NCBI GenBank assembly: GCA_016927655.1
Contig: JAFGMG010000012.1
Span: forward strand, 1-42,617
DNA length: 42,617 nucleotides
From: Candidatus Dojkabacteria bacterium
GTDB lineage: Bacteria > Patescibacteriota > Dojkabacteria > B142 > JAFGMG01
Reading direction: 5' to 3'
Position numbers and translations under genes: made by a program. Below the pieces are notes generated by a model that searched no databases, was not told the origin of the DNA, and worked only from the letters and a program-made list of their open reading frames with translations. How positions within the stretch are numbered: the stretch's first letter is position 1; each line of letters begins with the position of its first letter. Shown piece after piece: positions 17,566-28,024 of the stretch.

Positions 17566-20500
17566 TTACGTGTTATTAACTAAATCAACTACCCACTCTA
17601 GATCAATTGGAACAGGGTCATATAAATCCATTATACACTGTCCATTGTCAGTTCTATAGCTTGAAACACCTTGTATTTGAGCAAGCCTATCTAGTACAAG
17701 CAAAACTTCAAATGAAAATCCTGGATTTGTTTCAATTGGACCGTATTTTTGCAGATATTCTCCAGGTCGTTCTGGATTAAATTCATAAAGCATACTACAT
17801 CCATCTAACTTTCTTGTAACGCATGCCAGCTCCTCATCAAAATTCTGCGGAGGAGTACCACAATAAACCCCGCATCCGAACACATCACTTTTGAAGCCCT
17901 TGTTTTTGAATGTTGGGTTCATTCCATTTTCTGATAGCCATATAGATACTAAAAGCTGGAATTTGATGTCATCGTGCGCTTCTTTATACATCTCGTCCAT
18001 GAACTGATTTATCTCTGGTATTGAGTAATAATCTATTTCGTTGTATGAGGCACCTAAATAATCTATATTTTTATTCGCCAGTTTCACTACCCAATTCTTT
18101 ATCTTGTTTTTGCAGCTCTCATCGCATGTGCTGATTTGAATTGGACATGTGTTTATTAATTTTTGCTGCATTTCTCCTACATTACCGTATTCAAAAATCC
18201 CTTCTGTACTTACAGCTTCCTGCGCAATTTCTAATATACGAGCACTTTGATACCCTTCTTCGCCCTCTAATGTCTCACAAACCTCAAGCCCCATGAATCT
18301 ATCCCCAGATCCTGTATATTCATTTTCATCCAAGTACGCCAAAGGATCAACTGTGCAATCAAGGCCATCATAGTCATAGCAGCCTTCGTAGCGAAGTTCG
18401 AAATGCAGATGCGGACCAGTTGAATTCCCGCTGTTTCCTGTGTATCCAATTTGATCGCCTTGTAAGACTGTATCACTAATCGCCACCGAAACAGAATTTA
18501 GATGAGCATAAACGCTGTGAAAATCACCATGATCAATTACAATCAAGCCGCCGTAGCTGCTGTCTTGATACAAACCATTCCCTATTGTCACAGTTTCTCC
18601 CGGATTTCTTGCATAAATTACTTTCCCATCTGCAACTGCAAGAAGTACAGAATTTACAGGCGTTCCTATATCAATACCCGGATGAATCGCTGCATTTGCA
18701 GACAGATAAGGTGTTACTCCATAATATTGAGTGATATTTCTACTTGTAACCGGCCATATTAAATTTACGTTACCAAGTTCTCTATCAGATACTGGAATAT
18801 CTTCCATCGGTATACATTCATTTATGCAGTATTTCGCAGTAAGAAGATCATTCTGGCAAAGCCACTGATTGAGAGGATCAACCTGATACTTCGTGCCTAG
18901 ACAGTCTGTTGTATTGATAAGTCTTATTAAAAGTTCCCTCTTCTGCTCTGACATATTTGAATTATTTTCTATACTGTCTGCTAGATCGCCTAAGTCGCTG
19001 CATGTGAAAATATTGCTAGGATTACCAAGCGTGTCCTGGACTTTTGTAATTATCTGAGATTCAGAAGAAAGATTTAGAAATGTCGTCATTAATTTCAACT
19101 CATCCTTCCTACTATTTAAATAGTCATCTTCAATAGTGTCAGTAAATATCAAACTGCTCCTTTTTGACATATTTACTATCTGGCCAAGCCACGGGATATA
19201 ATGATCTGCAGCTCCAATTGATTTGCCGGTTATCCCTCTCAAATTTTCGGTCACCGGCGCTAGTGACAGGCTTCCGTCAATCAGCTCATATTGAGTACAG
19301 CTCGCATCAGTGGAAAGTGGCTGTTTGTAATCACCTTTAAAGTTTGTTCCGTCGTATAGCTTCTTTTCAGTTTTAACTATTATTCCAGATTGATCTTTGT
19401 GAATAATTTGATATCTCCCATACCACGGATTATCCAGCAATTCTTCTTTGTACATCTGGGCAAGTGCCTGCCCTGCACCCGGTATTTCAATTTTTTCAGT
19501 TGCTACGGTTTGAGCTACTGTATTGCCGTCAATTTTTAAATACGAAGAACTGGCTCCACCGCTGGCATCTATTCTTCCTTCAGATACTGCGTCTAGATAG
19601 CCCTGTCGATCAAATTCGATCATATCATCATAAATTATGATTTCGGGCCCGATTAGATTGTCAGTATTATTTACATGGTTTATGACTCCGCCGCATCTAT
19701 ATTCATCGCCAGTTAATTCAGAGATTGTCAATTTGCTTCCACCTTCTGGGATAGGACCTGTAATTTCTTGTGTAAATGCTGAAGAGTTTGTAGCGTCAAT
19801 GCTATTATATGGCGGGAATCTTGAGTCCAATTCTCTAAGACTCATTGATTCTTCAGAATTTAGGGCCCAATAAATCATACAAGCAAGGGAATTCCCAAGT
19901 GCCGGCATTTGATAATCTGATACTTCTCCATTTTCATGTGTAATTTTTACAAGTCCAGAAAATTGCGCAGCAAGATTAAACTGGCTTGACATTTGTTTAT
20001 CGAACGCACAAGGAGGAAGAAATGGATTTTCATTTGTGCCTGGATAATCCGCTGTGTCATAAAGATTGCTGCTACCCATCCAGTTTAGAAGAGAGAAACC
20101 CGTAATTTGCTGCGTAATGACTGCTCTTGCACTATAACCGCCTAGATCATTTGACTTCATACTTACTCCAGCAAATACATCATCGTATTTGCCCCTGGCT
20201 TGTCCTGATGGGGTAGTGTTTACTCTCTCGCATGATTCAAGGGAAGGATAGTCCGAAACAGCGGAAAGCTTGCACGAATAATCAGACGTTGTCTCGGCTG
20301 TTCGAGCAGAGCATTGTTCAAATAAATACGCCCAGACCTCAGAGCTTATGCTTAAATTTTCGTTTCCAGAGTTGCTTCCTCGCCAGCCCCAGGGAGAAAA
20401 AATATAAACACCATCAATCTTATCCAAATTTGCATTTACAAAACCCAGCAAATTTTCTGCATAGCCATCAATATCTGGTGCTTGATTAATCTGATTAGCT

Positions 20501-21387
20501 CCAAATATTGTGTATTTAACATCTGTTATTCCTTTATCAGCTAAAATCTGTTCATACTTCGCAAACATTGTTGCAAAATTGTCGGCATGACCTGCGCTTT
20601 CTGTATCATATTGAATACTTAAGCCGAAATTAGCAAAATCACTTGCACTTCCTGCCAACTGACCATTCCCATCTCCAAAGTAATTACCTGTGAATTCTGA
20701 AATATAGTTTGCGTTGTTTGGATTGTGATAATTAAATGCTGGGAACACCAAATAATCAACTGTGTTGCTTATCTCTGGGTTATCGTTTGCCTTGAGGCCG
20801 TCTACGACTTCTTTTAGCCATTTCGAACCATCAATCGGAGCATTATCTCCATATTTCCATGCAAGTTCTGTTCTTGGTTCATTTACCGGCATTACTTGAA
20901 TATCTACACCAAGATTGCTTGTCACTTCTATGATAGTTGATATCTTTCTAATCGCATCGGCAGCTTCAAATACATTTGGCTCCTCACCATACCCAAGCCT
21001 AAATAGATGGACTGATTTACCTGATGGAAGTTTTGCAGCCTCGATTATCTGCGATTCTGATGTCCCTGGCAATACAGCTGTACCTACAACTGCTAATCTC
21101 GTTTCATTGTAATAGGCTGCATATGAGTCCCCCGCAGGGACAGATGTCTCAACCCCAGTCTCCAACCCCAAAACGTCGCATGCGCTTGTCTTGTTTTCGA
21201 TTCCGCGGACTTCTCCTGCATATTTCCTTGTGACTTCCTGATCTTCTGCTCTTTGCTTTGCAATAAATATGCTCGCTAGAGCGATGGTTGTTACTCCAAT
21301 AAGCAGGAAAAACGCGAGACGATTATTTTCCTTCGAGGGACTGTTTTTCATTATTCTCATTCTAGAGAAGTTTGACTCAATTGACAA
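17566..21387 (-). CDS. Large exported multidomain envelope protein: glycoside hydrolase-like N-terminus, M23 peptidase, lysozyme-like C-terminus
   Basis: N-terminal TM LAFFLLIGVTTIALASIFIA; VMPVNEPRTELAWKYG; HPGIDIGTPVNSVLLAVADGKVIYA...HGDFHSVYAHL...GPHLHFELRYEG (M23); LLVSIWLSENGMNPTF...DVFGCG; start may be an internal Met (MRIMKNSPSK). Confidence 0.85.
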   Translation of the reverse strand: MSIESNFSRMRIMKNSPSKENNRLAFFLLIGVTTIALASIFIAKQRAEDQEVTRKYAGEVRGIENKTSACDVLGLETGVETSVPAGDSYAAYYNETRLAVVGTAVLPGTSESQIIEAAKLPSGKSVHLFRLGYGEEPNVFEAADAIRKISTIIEVTSNLGVDIQVMPVNEPRTELAWKYGDNAPIDGSKWLKEVVDGLKANDNPEISNTVDYLVFPAFNYHNPNNANYISEFTGNYFGDGNGQLAGSASDFANFGLSIQYDTESAGHADNFATMFAKYEQILADKGITDVKYTIFGANQINQAPDIDGYAENLLGFVNANLDKIDGVYIFSPWGWRGSNSGNENLSISSEVWAYLFEQCSARTAETTSDYSCKLSAVSDYPSLESCERVNTTPSGQARGKYDDVFAGVSMKSNDLGGYSARAVITQQITGFSLLNWMGSSNLYDTADYPGTNENPFLPPCAFDKQMSSQFNLAAQFSGLVKITHENGEVSDYQMPALGNSLACMIYWALNSEESMSLRELDSRFPPYNSIDATNSSAFTQEITGPIPEGGSKLTISELTGDEYRCGGVINHVNNTDNLIGPEIIIYDDMIEFDRQGYLDAVSEGRIDASGGASSSYLKIDGNTVAQTVATEKIEIPGAGQALAQMYKEELLDNPWYGRYQIIHKDQSGIIVKTEKKLYDGTNFKGDYKQPLSTDASCTQYELIDGSLSLAPVTENLRGITGKSIGAADHYIPWLGQIVNMSKRSSLIFTDTIEDDYLNSRKDELKLMTTFLNLSSESQIITKVQDTLGNPSNIFTCSDLGDLADSIENNSNMSEQKRELLIRLINTTDCLGTKYQVDPLNQWLCQNDLLTAKYCINECIPMEDIPVSDRELGNVNLIWPVTSRNITQYYGVTPYLSANAAIHPGIDIGTPVNSVLLAVADGKVIYARNPGETVTIGNGLYQDSSYGGLIVIDHGDFHSVYAHLNSVSVAISDTVLQGDQIGYTGNSGNSTGPHLHFELRYEGCYDYDGLDCTVDPLAYLDENEYTGSGDRFMGLEVCETLEGEEGYQSARILEIAQEAVSTEGIFEYGNVGEMQQKLINTCPIQISTCDESCKNKIKNWVVKLANKNIDYLGASYNEIDYYSIPEINQFMDEMYKEAHDDIKFQLLVSIWLSENGMNPTFKNKGFKSDVFGCGVYCGTPPQNFDEELACVTRKLDGCSMLYEFNPERPGEYLQKYGPIETNPGFSFEVLLVLDRLAQIQGVSSYRTDNGQCIMDLYDPVPIDLEWVVDLVNNT

Positions 21388-21409
21388 CTCGGAAGGGTTT
21401 TATCATAAT
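21381..21409 (+). promoter_or_regulatory. Sigma70-like promoter TTGACA-N17-CATAAT for pcm
   Basis: TTGACA 21381-21386, 17-bp spacer, CATAAT 21404-21409, ATG at 21416. Confidence 0.65.
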
Positions 21410-21415
21410 AATTCT

Positions 21416-22087
21416 ATGCAGGATCAATTCGGCTCACACAAACTTTATACCTGGACACATGCACATCTTGTAAATGTTCTTTGTGGCGGAGCAGACCCGA
21501 TTTTAAAGGACCCGTTCCTTATAAACGCTTTTAAAAACATAGACCGCGCAGATTTTGTCCCTGAAAATCTAAAAGGAGAAGCTTATTCTGATAAACCACT
21601 CGAAATTGGCTATGGACAGACTATTTCGCAGCCGACAACAGTTGCAAAAATGCTTTCCCTTTTACGCCCAAGAGAAGGGAAAAAATATCTCGATATTGGT
21701 GCGGGCTCAGGGTATGCTGCCGCACTACTTGCCTATATAGCAGGTGATGCGGGAAAAGTCTTTGCAATTGAGCGCAATCAGTACCTTGCGGATATGGCCA
21801 GATTAAACATTTCCAAATATCCAAATTTAAGTCCAAGAGTTGAGGTAATTTTCAAAGATGGCTCCAAAGGACTCGTAGAAAAAGCCCCATATGATTTTAT
21901 CCACGCTGCAGCTGCGTTCGATTCTATTCCACTAGAAATCAGAAATCAGCTTGCAATTGGCGGCAGAATGATTGCTCCTACTTCAAAAGACGACATAAGA
22001 CTTATTGAGAGAGTTTCTCCAACTGAATTTGACGAGAGGATTATTCCTGGTTATCTTTTTGTACCAATTATTGAGGGTATTGAATAG
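21416..22087 (+). CDS. pcm: Protein-L-isoaspartate O-methyltransferase family protein
   Basis: GYGQTISQPTTVAKMLSLLRPREGKKYLDIGAGSGYAAALLA; start placed at ATG 21416 downstream of the promoter. Confidence 0.9.
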   Translation: MQDQFGSHKLYTWTHAHLVNVLCGGADPILKDPFLINAFKNIDRADFVPENLKGEAYSDKPLEIGYGQTISQPTTVAKMLSLLRPREGKKYLDIGAGSGYAAALLAYIAGDAGKVFAIERNQYLADMARLNISKYPNLSPRVEVIFKDGSKGLVEKAPYDFIHAAAAFDSIPLEIRNQLAIGGRMIAPTSKDDIRLIERVSPTEFDERIIPGYLFVPIIEGIE

Positions 22088-22093
22088 CTGATT

Positions 22094-22459
22094 CTATTCC
22101 TCGCTTTTTCTGAAGTAATATCCAACTACAAATCCAAGAGGACCAGATAAAATTCCAGAAATAGTTAAAAGCACTTCCTGAGTATTATTCAATTGATCTC
22201 CTTCCATGAAAAATCCAAGAATCATTCCAAGACACATCAGAATAATAAATCCAATAAGAAAAATTAGAGCGAAAGTGCTCCTGGTCACTTCACGTTTTTC
22301 TTTGACTTTGAGAAAAGTTTGATTTTCAATCTCGGGAATCTTTTCAATCTTTTCAACACCTTCTTTTTCAAGACCTTCAACAGGAACAGAAGTCACTTCG
22401 AAATCTGGCTCAAAATCTATCTCTGGTGCATTTTCATAATCAGTATTTTTTTGCGCCAT
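22094..22459 (-). CDS. Hypothetical membrane protein (two TM segments)
   Basis: TFALIFLIGFIILMCLGMILGFFM and VLLTISGILSGPLGFVVGYYF. Confidence 0.65.
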   Translation of the reverse strand: MAQKNTDYENAPEIDFEPDFEVTSVPVEGLEKEGVEKIEKIPEIENQTFLKVKEKREVTRSTFALIFLIGFIILMCLGMILGFFMEGDQLNNTQEVLLTISGILSGPLGFVVGYYFRKSEE

Positions 22460-22473
22460 TATTTATACTTCTA

Positions 22474-22713
22474 TTATTTAATCTCAACACGTCTTTTGTA
22501 TTCCTCAAATTCATCCACCTCCCATTTTTGTTCGCTGTTTTTATCTTTAAGCTCGACTTTTCTTCCGATAGATAATTCCAGCAGCGAGATAGCTTTTACA
22601 AGCACTTCACTGGCAGATTTTACCTTCATGTCATTTTGCAGTGCTTTTATTCTTCTGCTTAGACCTTCTGGAAATACAAACGCTAAGTTTTTTTCTTCAG
22701 TTTTTTTCGCCAT
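22474..22713 (-). CDS. Small protein, possible ribbon-helix-helix-like fold
   Basis: LAFVFPEGLSRRIKALQNDMKVKSASEVLVKAISLLELSIGRKVEL resembles RHH strand-helix-helix pattern. Confidence 0.6.
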   Translation of the reverse strand: MAKKTEEKNLAFVFPEGLSRRIKALQNDMKVKSASEVLVKAISLLELSIGRKVELKDKNSEQKWEVDEFEEYKRRVEIK

Positions 22714-23224
22714 TATTTTTTAATTTTACTGTTATCTGCGCAATACCTGCCGCACTTCCTAAAATTTCAATTAACCTTGCATATATTTCATTATCGAACG
22801 ATTTTACTTCAATTTCAAGCTCGTTTAGAAGCAACTGATTCATTTGGTCAATTATGACATATGCAAAATTATCAAAAATGCATTCAATTGCCGATGCTGC
22901 CAGATCGTTTATATAGTTTATCCGAAGCTCTTTTTTGAGCACATTGCCTAAATTCCTGTCAACCTTGAATCCTTCTAAATAGCTATCTAGCAGCTCAAAT
23001 GAAAATGATTCGTCTATATCGTACATTCTTTCAAATTCAAAAATTGCTCCATCCCCTTTTCTGGCCTCCCTACACATAGAAAGAGCATTTTCAAATTCGA
23101 GTGTTTCGGCAGTTTTTTGTAGCACTGATTCAATTTCCTTATCTTCAATCAGTATCTTTCGTTTTTCATTAGATTCAATTTCTAAAACTAGAGCCTTATT
23201 TTTTTGAGATAATATTCCTTTCAT
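22697..23224 (-). CDS. Hypothetical protein (175 aa)
   Basis: ORF in the clpC-downstream gene chain; overlaps the next start by 17 bp. Confidence 0.65.
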   Translation of the reverse strand: MKGILSQKNKALVLEIESNEKRKILIEDKEIESVLQKTAETLEFENALSMCREARKGDGAIFEFERMYDIDESFSFELLDSYLEGFKVDRNLGNVLKKELRINYINDLAASAIECIFDNFAYVIIDQMNQLLLNELEIEVKSFDNEIYARLIEILGSAAGIAQITVKLKNNGEKN

Positions 23225-23230
23225 ATGTGT

Positions 23231-23467
23231 TTATATCACACCAGCAAGCACAAGGACAATAAGCACAACAAAAAGGACCGTTATGATGAAAAATCCCAGT
23301 CCAATAAATGGCCTTGCAAAATTCTGCCAGCCGGTTTGATCAGTCAAATCTTTACTGGATAATCGAAGCGACAAAAAGGATATTGTAGATAGTATCAAAA
23401 TGACTCCTGCCCCGATTCCCACCCATTGTAATATTGTCTCTAAATCGCTGCTTATTTCTGGAATCAT
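23231..23467 (-). CDS. Small membrane protein (two TM segments)
   Basis: WVGIGAGVILILSTISFLSL and FIGLGFFIITVLFVVLIVLVLAGVI; start immediately follows the clpC stop. Confidence 0.65.
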   Translation of the reverse strand: MIPEISSDLETILQWVGIGAGVILILSTISFLSLRLSSKDLTDQTGWQNFARPFIGLGFFIITVLFVVLIVLVLAGVI

Positions 23468-25975
23468 TTATTTTTTTTCAAAAGTAAAATTATCTTTTGT
23501 AAAATCTATTAGAATTTTATCTTTTTTCTTGAATTTACCCTCAAGGATCATTTTCGATAAAGTGCTGTCTATCTCTCGCTGAATTGTCCTTCGAAGCGGT
23601 CTTGCTCCAAATTGCGGATCATATCCAAGTCTTGCAAGTTCAGCTACTGCTTTTTCGCTCACCTCCAATTTCATGCCCTGTGCTGATAACAGTTTTTCTG
23701 TTTTTCCAAGCATCAGCCTGATTATATTTTCAAGCTGCTTTTCGTCTAGCGATTTAAAAACAATTATTTCATCTACTCTATTTATAAATTCGGGTCTAAA
23801 TGTCTTTTTCAGCTCCTCCATCATTTCTTCCTTCAGCTCGATCCAGTCTTTTTCAAATACTTCACCTGTAGCCTTTTTAATTTCCTGCGATTTGATTTTT
23901 TCTAATATTATTTCAGATCCGATATTTGATGTAGCAATAATAATTGTGTTTTTGAAATCGACTGTTCTGCCCTTGCTATCTGTCAGTCTTCCATCTTCAA
24001 GAATTTGAAGCAGAATATTAAACACATCTGGATGTGCTTTTTCAATCTCATCAAGAAGGATCACACTATATGGCCTTCTTCGTATCTGTTCTGTAAGCTG
24101 GCCGCCCTCTTCATATCCTACGTATCCTGGCGGTGAGCCGATCAATCTGGAAACAGCGAAGCGCTCCATATATTCACTCATATCCAGCCTGATAATTGAT
24201 TCCTCATCGCCAAATATGTACTCAGCAAGTGCTTTTGCCAGTTCAGTTTTGCCAACACCAGTTGGCCCCAGGAAAATAAACGAAGCAATCGGCCTATTAG
24301 GATCCTGAAGACCTGCCCTGCTCCTTCTAATTGCATCTGAAACAAGTCTAACAGCGTCTTCCTGCCCGACAATTCTTCCATGCAGTTTTTCTTCTAATTT
24401 GATGAGCGACTCCTTCTCCTCCTGTTTTAATTCACTTACTGGGATACCTGTCATTCTTGAAAGGATTTCTGCAACATCTTCAACTTTTACTTCTGAGCTG
24501 CCAGTCCCTCGTTTTTTCATCCATTCCTCTTCAATAGGAGCTAGTCTTTCACTTTGTTTTTCAATTTGCTGCTTTAGTTCTGCTGCCTCCTTATGTTTAC
24601 CGGCTCTTGTGAGGGATTCGCGCTCTCTTTCCAGTTTTGCAATCTGAGATTTATACTCACGAAGTTCTTCTGGCTCTGAAGTTGAGGTCAGTCTAACTTT
24701 ACTTGCGGCTTCATCAATTATATCTATTGCTTTATCTGGTAGAAATCTGTCTTTTATATATCTATCAGAAAGATTTGCCGCAGCAACGAGTGCTTCATCG
24801 CTAATTTTTATCCTGTGATGCGCCTCATATTGATCTCTGATGCCTCTTAGTATTTCAATTGTCTGTTCCACATTTGGCTCGTCCACAAGCACAGGCTGAA
24901 ACCTTCTTTCAAGTGCAGCGTCTTTCTCAATGTATTTTTTGTATTCACTAAGAGTTGTTGCGCCTACAACCTGCAGCTCGCCTCTTGCCAGCGCCGGCTT
25001 TAGCATATTTGAAAGATCCAGACCACCCTCCTGCGCTCCGGAGCCGACTATTGTATGAAGCTCATCTATGAATAATATCGTTTCTCTTTCATTTTTTTCT
25101 AGTTCTTCTATCAGCTTTTTAGCGCGTTCCTCAAACTCTCCGCGGTATTTCGAACCTGCAACAAGCATTCCAAGATCCAATGCCTTTACTTTCTTCCCTT
25201 TCAGACTTTCAGGAACGTTTTCTGTGACTATTCTATGTGCCAAGCCCTCTGCGATGGCAGTTTTTCCTACACCCGGCTCACCAATCAATACCGGGTTATT
25301 TTTTCTGCGCCTTGCAAGTATTTCTATCACTCTTGTTATCTCGTCACTTCTGCCTATTACAGGATCAATCTTGCCCTGGGCTGCGAGCACTGTCAGGTCT
25401 CTCGAATACTTGTCTAATTCAGGCGTACCACTTTTCTCAGCTGTAATATTCCCCTCCTTGTCACCCTCTCCGACAAGTTTTATAACAGCCTGTCTGACTT
25501 TTGGATGAGTTAGGGTGTGTTTCTTTAGAATCTGCGCTGCGAGTCCTTCATCTTCTCTAATTAATGCTAATAGAATGTGTTCTGTACCAATATAATTGTG
25601 GTTTAATTCCTGCGCCTCTTGATAGGATAATTGTAAAACTCTTTTGGCTCTTGGGGTAAGCCCGGGAGATTCACCTTCATAATTACCACTGGAAGTTTGT
25701 GAGTCGACATAATCCAATAACTCTTTTTGATCTATTCCGAGAGATTTAAATAGTCTCCTCATCAATTCTCCATCATTTAGGATTCCGTATAGAAGATGCT
25801 CTGTATCGATATTTGCTTGTTTTTTCTCCAGTGTATAAATTGCAGCTTTTTGGATTGCATCCTTTGTCCTTTCAGCGAATAGTTCTGTCAGATCGATTCT
25901 TTCCTGCGGCTGCTGCTGCATTTTTTTTAATCTTTCAAATGGGTCTTCATCGAAAAACGGATCATCTGAAAACAT
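23468..25975 (-). CDS. clpC: ClpC-type double AAA+ ATPase
   Basis: Clp N-domain, Walker [18 protein letters not shown] and [17 protein letters not shown], short middle domain, [13 protein letters not shown]. Confidence 0.93.
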   Translation of the reverse strand: MFSDDPFFDEDPFERLKKMQQQPQERIDLTELFAERTKDAIQKAAIYTLEKKQANIDTEHLLYGILNDGELMRRLFKSLGIDQKELLDYVDSQTSSGNYEGESPGLTPRAKRVLQLSYQEAQELNHNYIGTEHILLALIREDEGLAAQILKKHTLTHPKVRQAVIKLVGEGDKEGNITAEKSGTPELDKYSRDLTVLAAQGKIDPVIGRSDEITRVIEILARRRKNNPVLIGEPGVGKTAIAEGLAHRIVTENVPESLKGKKVKALDLGMLVAGSKYRGEFEERAKKLIEELEKNERETILFIDELHTIVGSGAQEGGLDLSNMLKPALARGELQVVGATTLSEYKKYIEKDAALERRFQPVLVDEPNVEQTIEILRGIRDQYEAHHRIKISDEALVAAANLSDRYIKDRFLPDKAIDIIDEAASKVRLTSTSEPEELREYKSQIAKLERERESLTRAGKHKEAAELKQQIEKQSERLAPIEEEWMKKRGTGSSEVKVEDVAEILSRMTGIPVSELKQEEKESLIKLEEKLHGRIVGQEDAVRLVSDAIRRSRAGLQDPNRPIASFIFLGPTGVGKTELAKALAEYIFGDEESIIRLDMSEYMERFAVSRLIGSPPGYVGYEEGGQLTEQIRRRPYSVILLDEIEKAHPDVFNILLQILEDGRLTDSKGRTVDFKNTIIIATSNIGSEIILEKIKSQEIKKATGEVFEKDWIELKEEMMEELKKTFRPEFINRVDEIIVFKSLDEKQLENIIRLMLGKTEKLLSAQGMKLEVSEKAVAELARLGYDPQFGARPLRRTIQREIDSTLSKMILEGKFKKKDKILIDFTKDNFTFEKK

Positions 25976-26042
25976 TTTCTTTGAGAATTAACAACTACTG
26001 AAACATTCTAGCAAAGAATAGAAGCATGTGCCAAAATTATTC

Positions 26043-27029
26043 TTAAATAATTCCTGCCTTTTGCCTTATACGTCTATCACTTCTTATACCATGGATAATA
26101 TCTCTAAGTGCTATTGCTCCAACTACGATCATTCCAGCAACCGTACCTCCAAGGCCGATTTTTAAAATATCTTTCTCCGTTAAATTATTTACCCCAAGTT
26201 TTTCTGCAATTGTTTCGTTTGCAACTACGATACTAAATTCCTTCGCGACTACTATATCAGAAGCATTTTGCACGGCCGTATCTTCATTATCAATCAGTGT
26301 CATGTTTGCATCTACACGAACGGCAATAGCAGTATTGTTAAAGCCGCAGGGATTTGTTTTAGCGTCATCTTCACTAACAATTGAAACGACTAATCCAACA
26401 AGGTTGTTTGTTCCTTCTTCATATATTGGACTCCCGCTGTCACCAAAACAAATCCCCGAATCCCCAGTACCTCTAAGCCTAAACGTCTTTGAATTTATAT
26501 CTGATATGCAAAGCTGTGCACTTTTTCTAAGCATTGGAGGATCTTCCGGCAGCTCAGTTCTTCCATATGCGATAACCCGGTAATTGCAGCCTACAGCGGG
26601 CTCTTTAATATCAGCAAATGAAGTAAAAAACCCATCATTTGAAAACCTTAATAGTGCAAAATCATCTGTGCGCGATTCCTCCCTCACCCAGCCTTCTTTT
26701 TGAATTGCCTTCGTCACCTGCTGATCATCTGATCTAGTCGAGGTATATATTCCTTTCCCAAGATACATACCTGTAGCATCATCTACGCAATGTGCTGCAG
26801 TTACAGCTTTCGTTCCATCTATCACAGAATATCCACAGGTTTTTATACCAGTTGATGTTTCAGTTATCACGTATCCAGCAGAGGGATAGCCAAATTCGCT
26901 GACTCCCCCATAAAGCGCTGAAGAATCATCCGGGGCGACATCCTCATCCTTCTGCAGCACATAGACTAGGTATGCACCCAGTGCAAGAAGTACTAACATA
27001 ATTACTGCCGGGATGATTTTTTTTATCAC
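26043..27029 (-). CDS. Membrane-anchored trypsin-like (S1) serine protease
   Basis: AVTAAHC, DDFALLRF, GDSGICFGDSGSPIYEE triad; N-terminal TM and C-terminal hydrophobic segment; GTG start. Confidence 0.85.
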   Translation of the reverse strand: MIKKIIPAVIMLVLLALGAYLVYVLQKDEDVAPDDSSALYGGVSEFGYPSAGYVITETSTGIKTCGYSVIDGTKAVTAAHCVDDATGMYLGKGIYTSTRSDDQQVTKAIQKEGWVREESRTDDFALLRFSNDGFFTSFADIKEPAVGCNYRVIAYGRTELPEDPPMLRKSAQLCISDINSKTFRLRGTGDSGICFGDSGSPIYEEGTNNLVGLVVSIVSEDDAKTNPCGFNNTAIAVRVDANMTLIDNEDTAVQNASDIVVAKEFSIVVANETIAEKLGVNNLTEKDILKIGLGGTVAGMIVVGAIALRDIIHGIRSDRRIRQKAGII

Positions 27030-27053
27030 TATGGTTTTTTAATTTAGCCTATT

Positions 27054-27812
27054 TTACTCTAAAAATCTCAGTGCGTACATAATGATAAGACCGACAGCCA
27101 GCATTCCAAATAGTATTATGTCGTACAATTTCCTTTTTGATTCTTTAATTTCTACAAATAAATCTGATAATGAAATCTGCAGAAATACTCCCGCAACAAA
27201 TGCGATAATCAAAGGCTCTACTGGCTCAAGTTGTTCCGCAAATGCGATATAAATTATAGCTCCAGCTATGCTTGTCAGACCGCTTATAAAATTAAAAAAC
27301 AGTGCTCTCGATTTGCTAAATCCAGCGTGCATTAGAATTCCAAAGTCTGCTATTTCCTGAGGTATCTCGTGTAAAGCGACTGCAAGTGTAACGGACAGAC
27401 CAATTACAGGTGACACTCCGAATGCTGCTGCAATTGCGATTCCGTCCAGGAAATTGTGTAGACCATCTCCAAATAAATTCGTCATATAGAGGACCTTGTT
27501 ATGTCTTGAATGCCCGCATTCTTCACACTCAATCTTGCCATGATGATGCCAGTGCAGATATTTTTCGAAAATGAACAATACCAAAATTCCCATAAGTACT
27601 GCAAACAAGATCTCATCTACATTAGAGCTTTCTTCTAGCGCCTCTGGTAATAGGTGGAAGAATGTATCTCCAAGTAATGTGCCTGCAGCAAGTGCGACTA
27701 GGAAATATGAGATATCTTTCACTTTTTTAGATTTCCAGCCAATAGTGAAAAGCCCCACAAGAGCAATACAAGATATTCCGGCTGAAGATAATATCGCATA
27801 CATAAATGACAT
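27054..27812 (-). CDS. ZIP family metal transporter
   Basis: FGDGLHNFLDGIAIAAAFGVSPVIGLSVTLAVALHEIPQEIADFGILMHAG. Confidence 0.93.
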   Translation of the reverse strand: MSFMYAILSSAGISCIALVGLFTIGWKSKKVKDISYFLVALAAGTLLGDTFFHLLPEALEESSNVDEILFAVLMGILVLFIFEKYLHWHHHGKIECEECGHSRHNKVLYMTNLFGDGLHNFLDGIAIAAAFGVSPVIGLSVTLAVALHEIPQEIADFGILMHAGFSKSRALFFNFISGLTSIAGAIIYIAFAEQLEPVEPLIIAFVAGVFLQISLSDLFVEIKESKRKLYDIILFGMLAVGLIIMYALRFLE

Positions 27813-28024
27813 TACTAAAATTTTATGCTTTTATTGTAACAAGTTTGTCAAATGCAATATTTTGACATAACATCCGACGCCTTACTTAGAAAACCAGATT
27901 AGGAATAGAATTAAGATGATATGACCCACGGGTTCAAATGTCGAGCCGGATTATTCAAGCTCCCACAAACTTAACACCAATATCTTACTACTGTAATATA
28001 GAAGTGCTTTTATTATAAACTGAA

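Noticed and set aside
25068-25508. + strand 146-aa ORF within clpC
   Set aside because: Antisense shadow of a strongly supported ClpC reading frame; Ser/Phe-rich composition typical of reverse-complement ORFs
27918-27966. tRNA-like remnant GATATGACCCACGGGTTCAAATGTCGAGCCGGATTATTCAAGCTCCCAC
   Set aside because: Resembles the tRNA-Glu 3' end at first glance, but no consistent T-stem or acceptor pairing could be built
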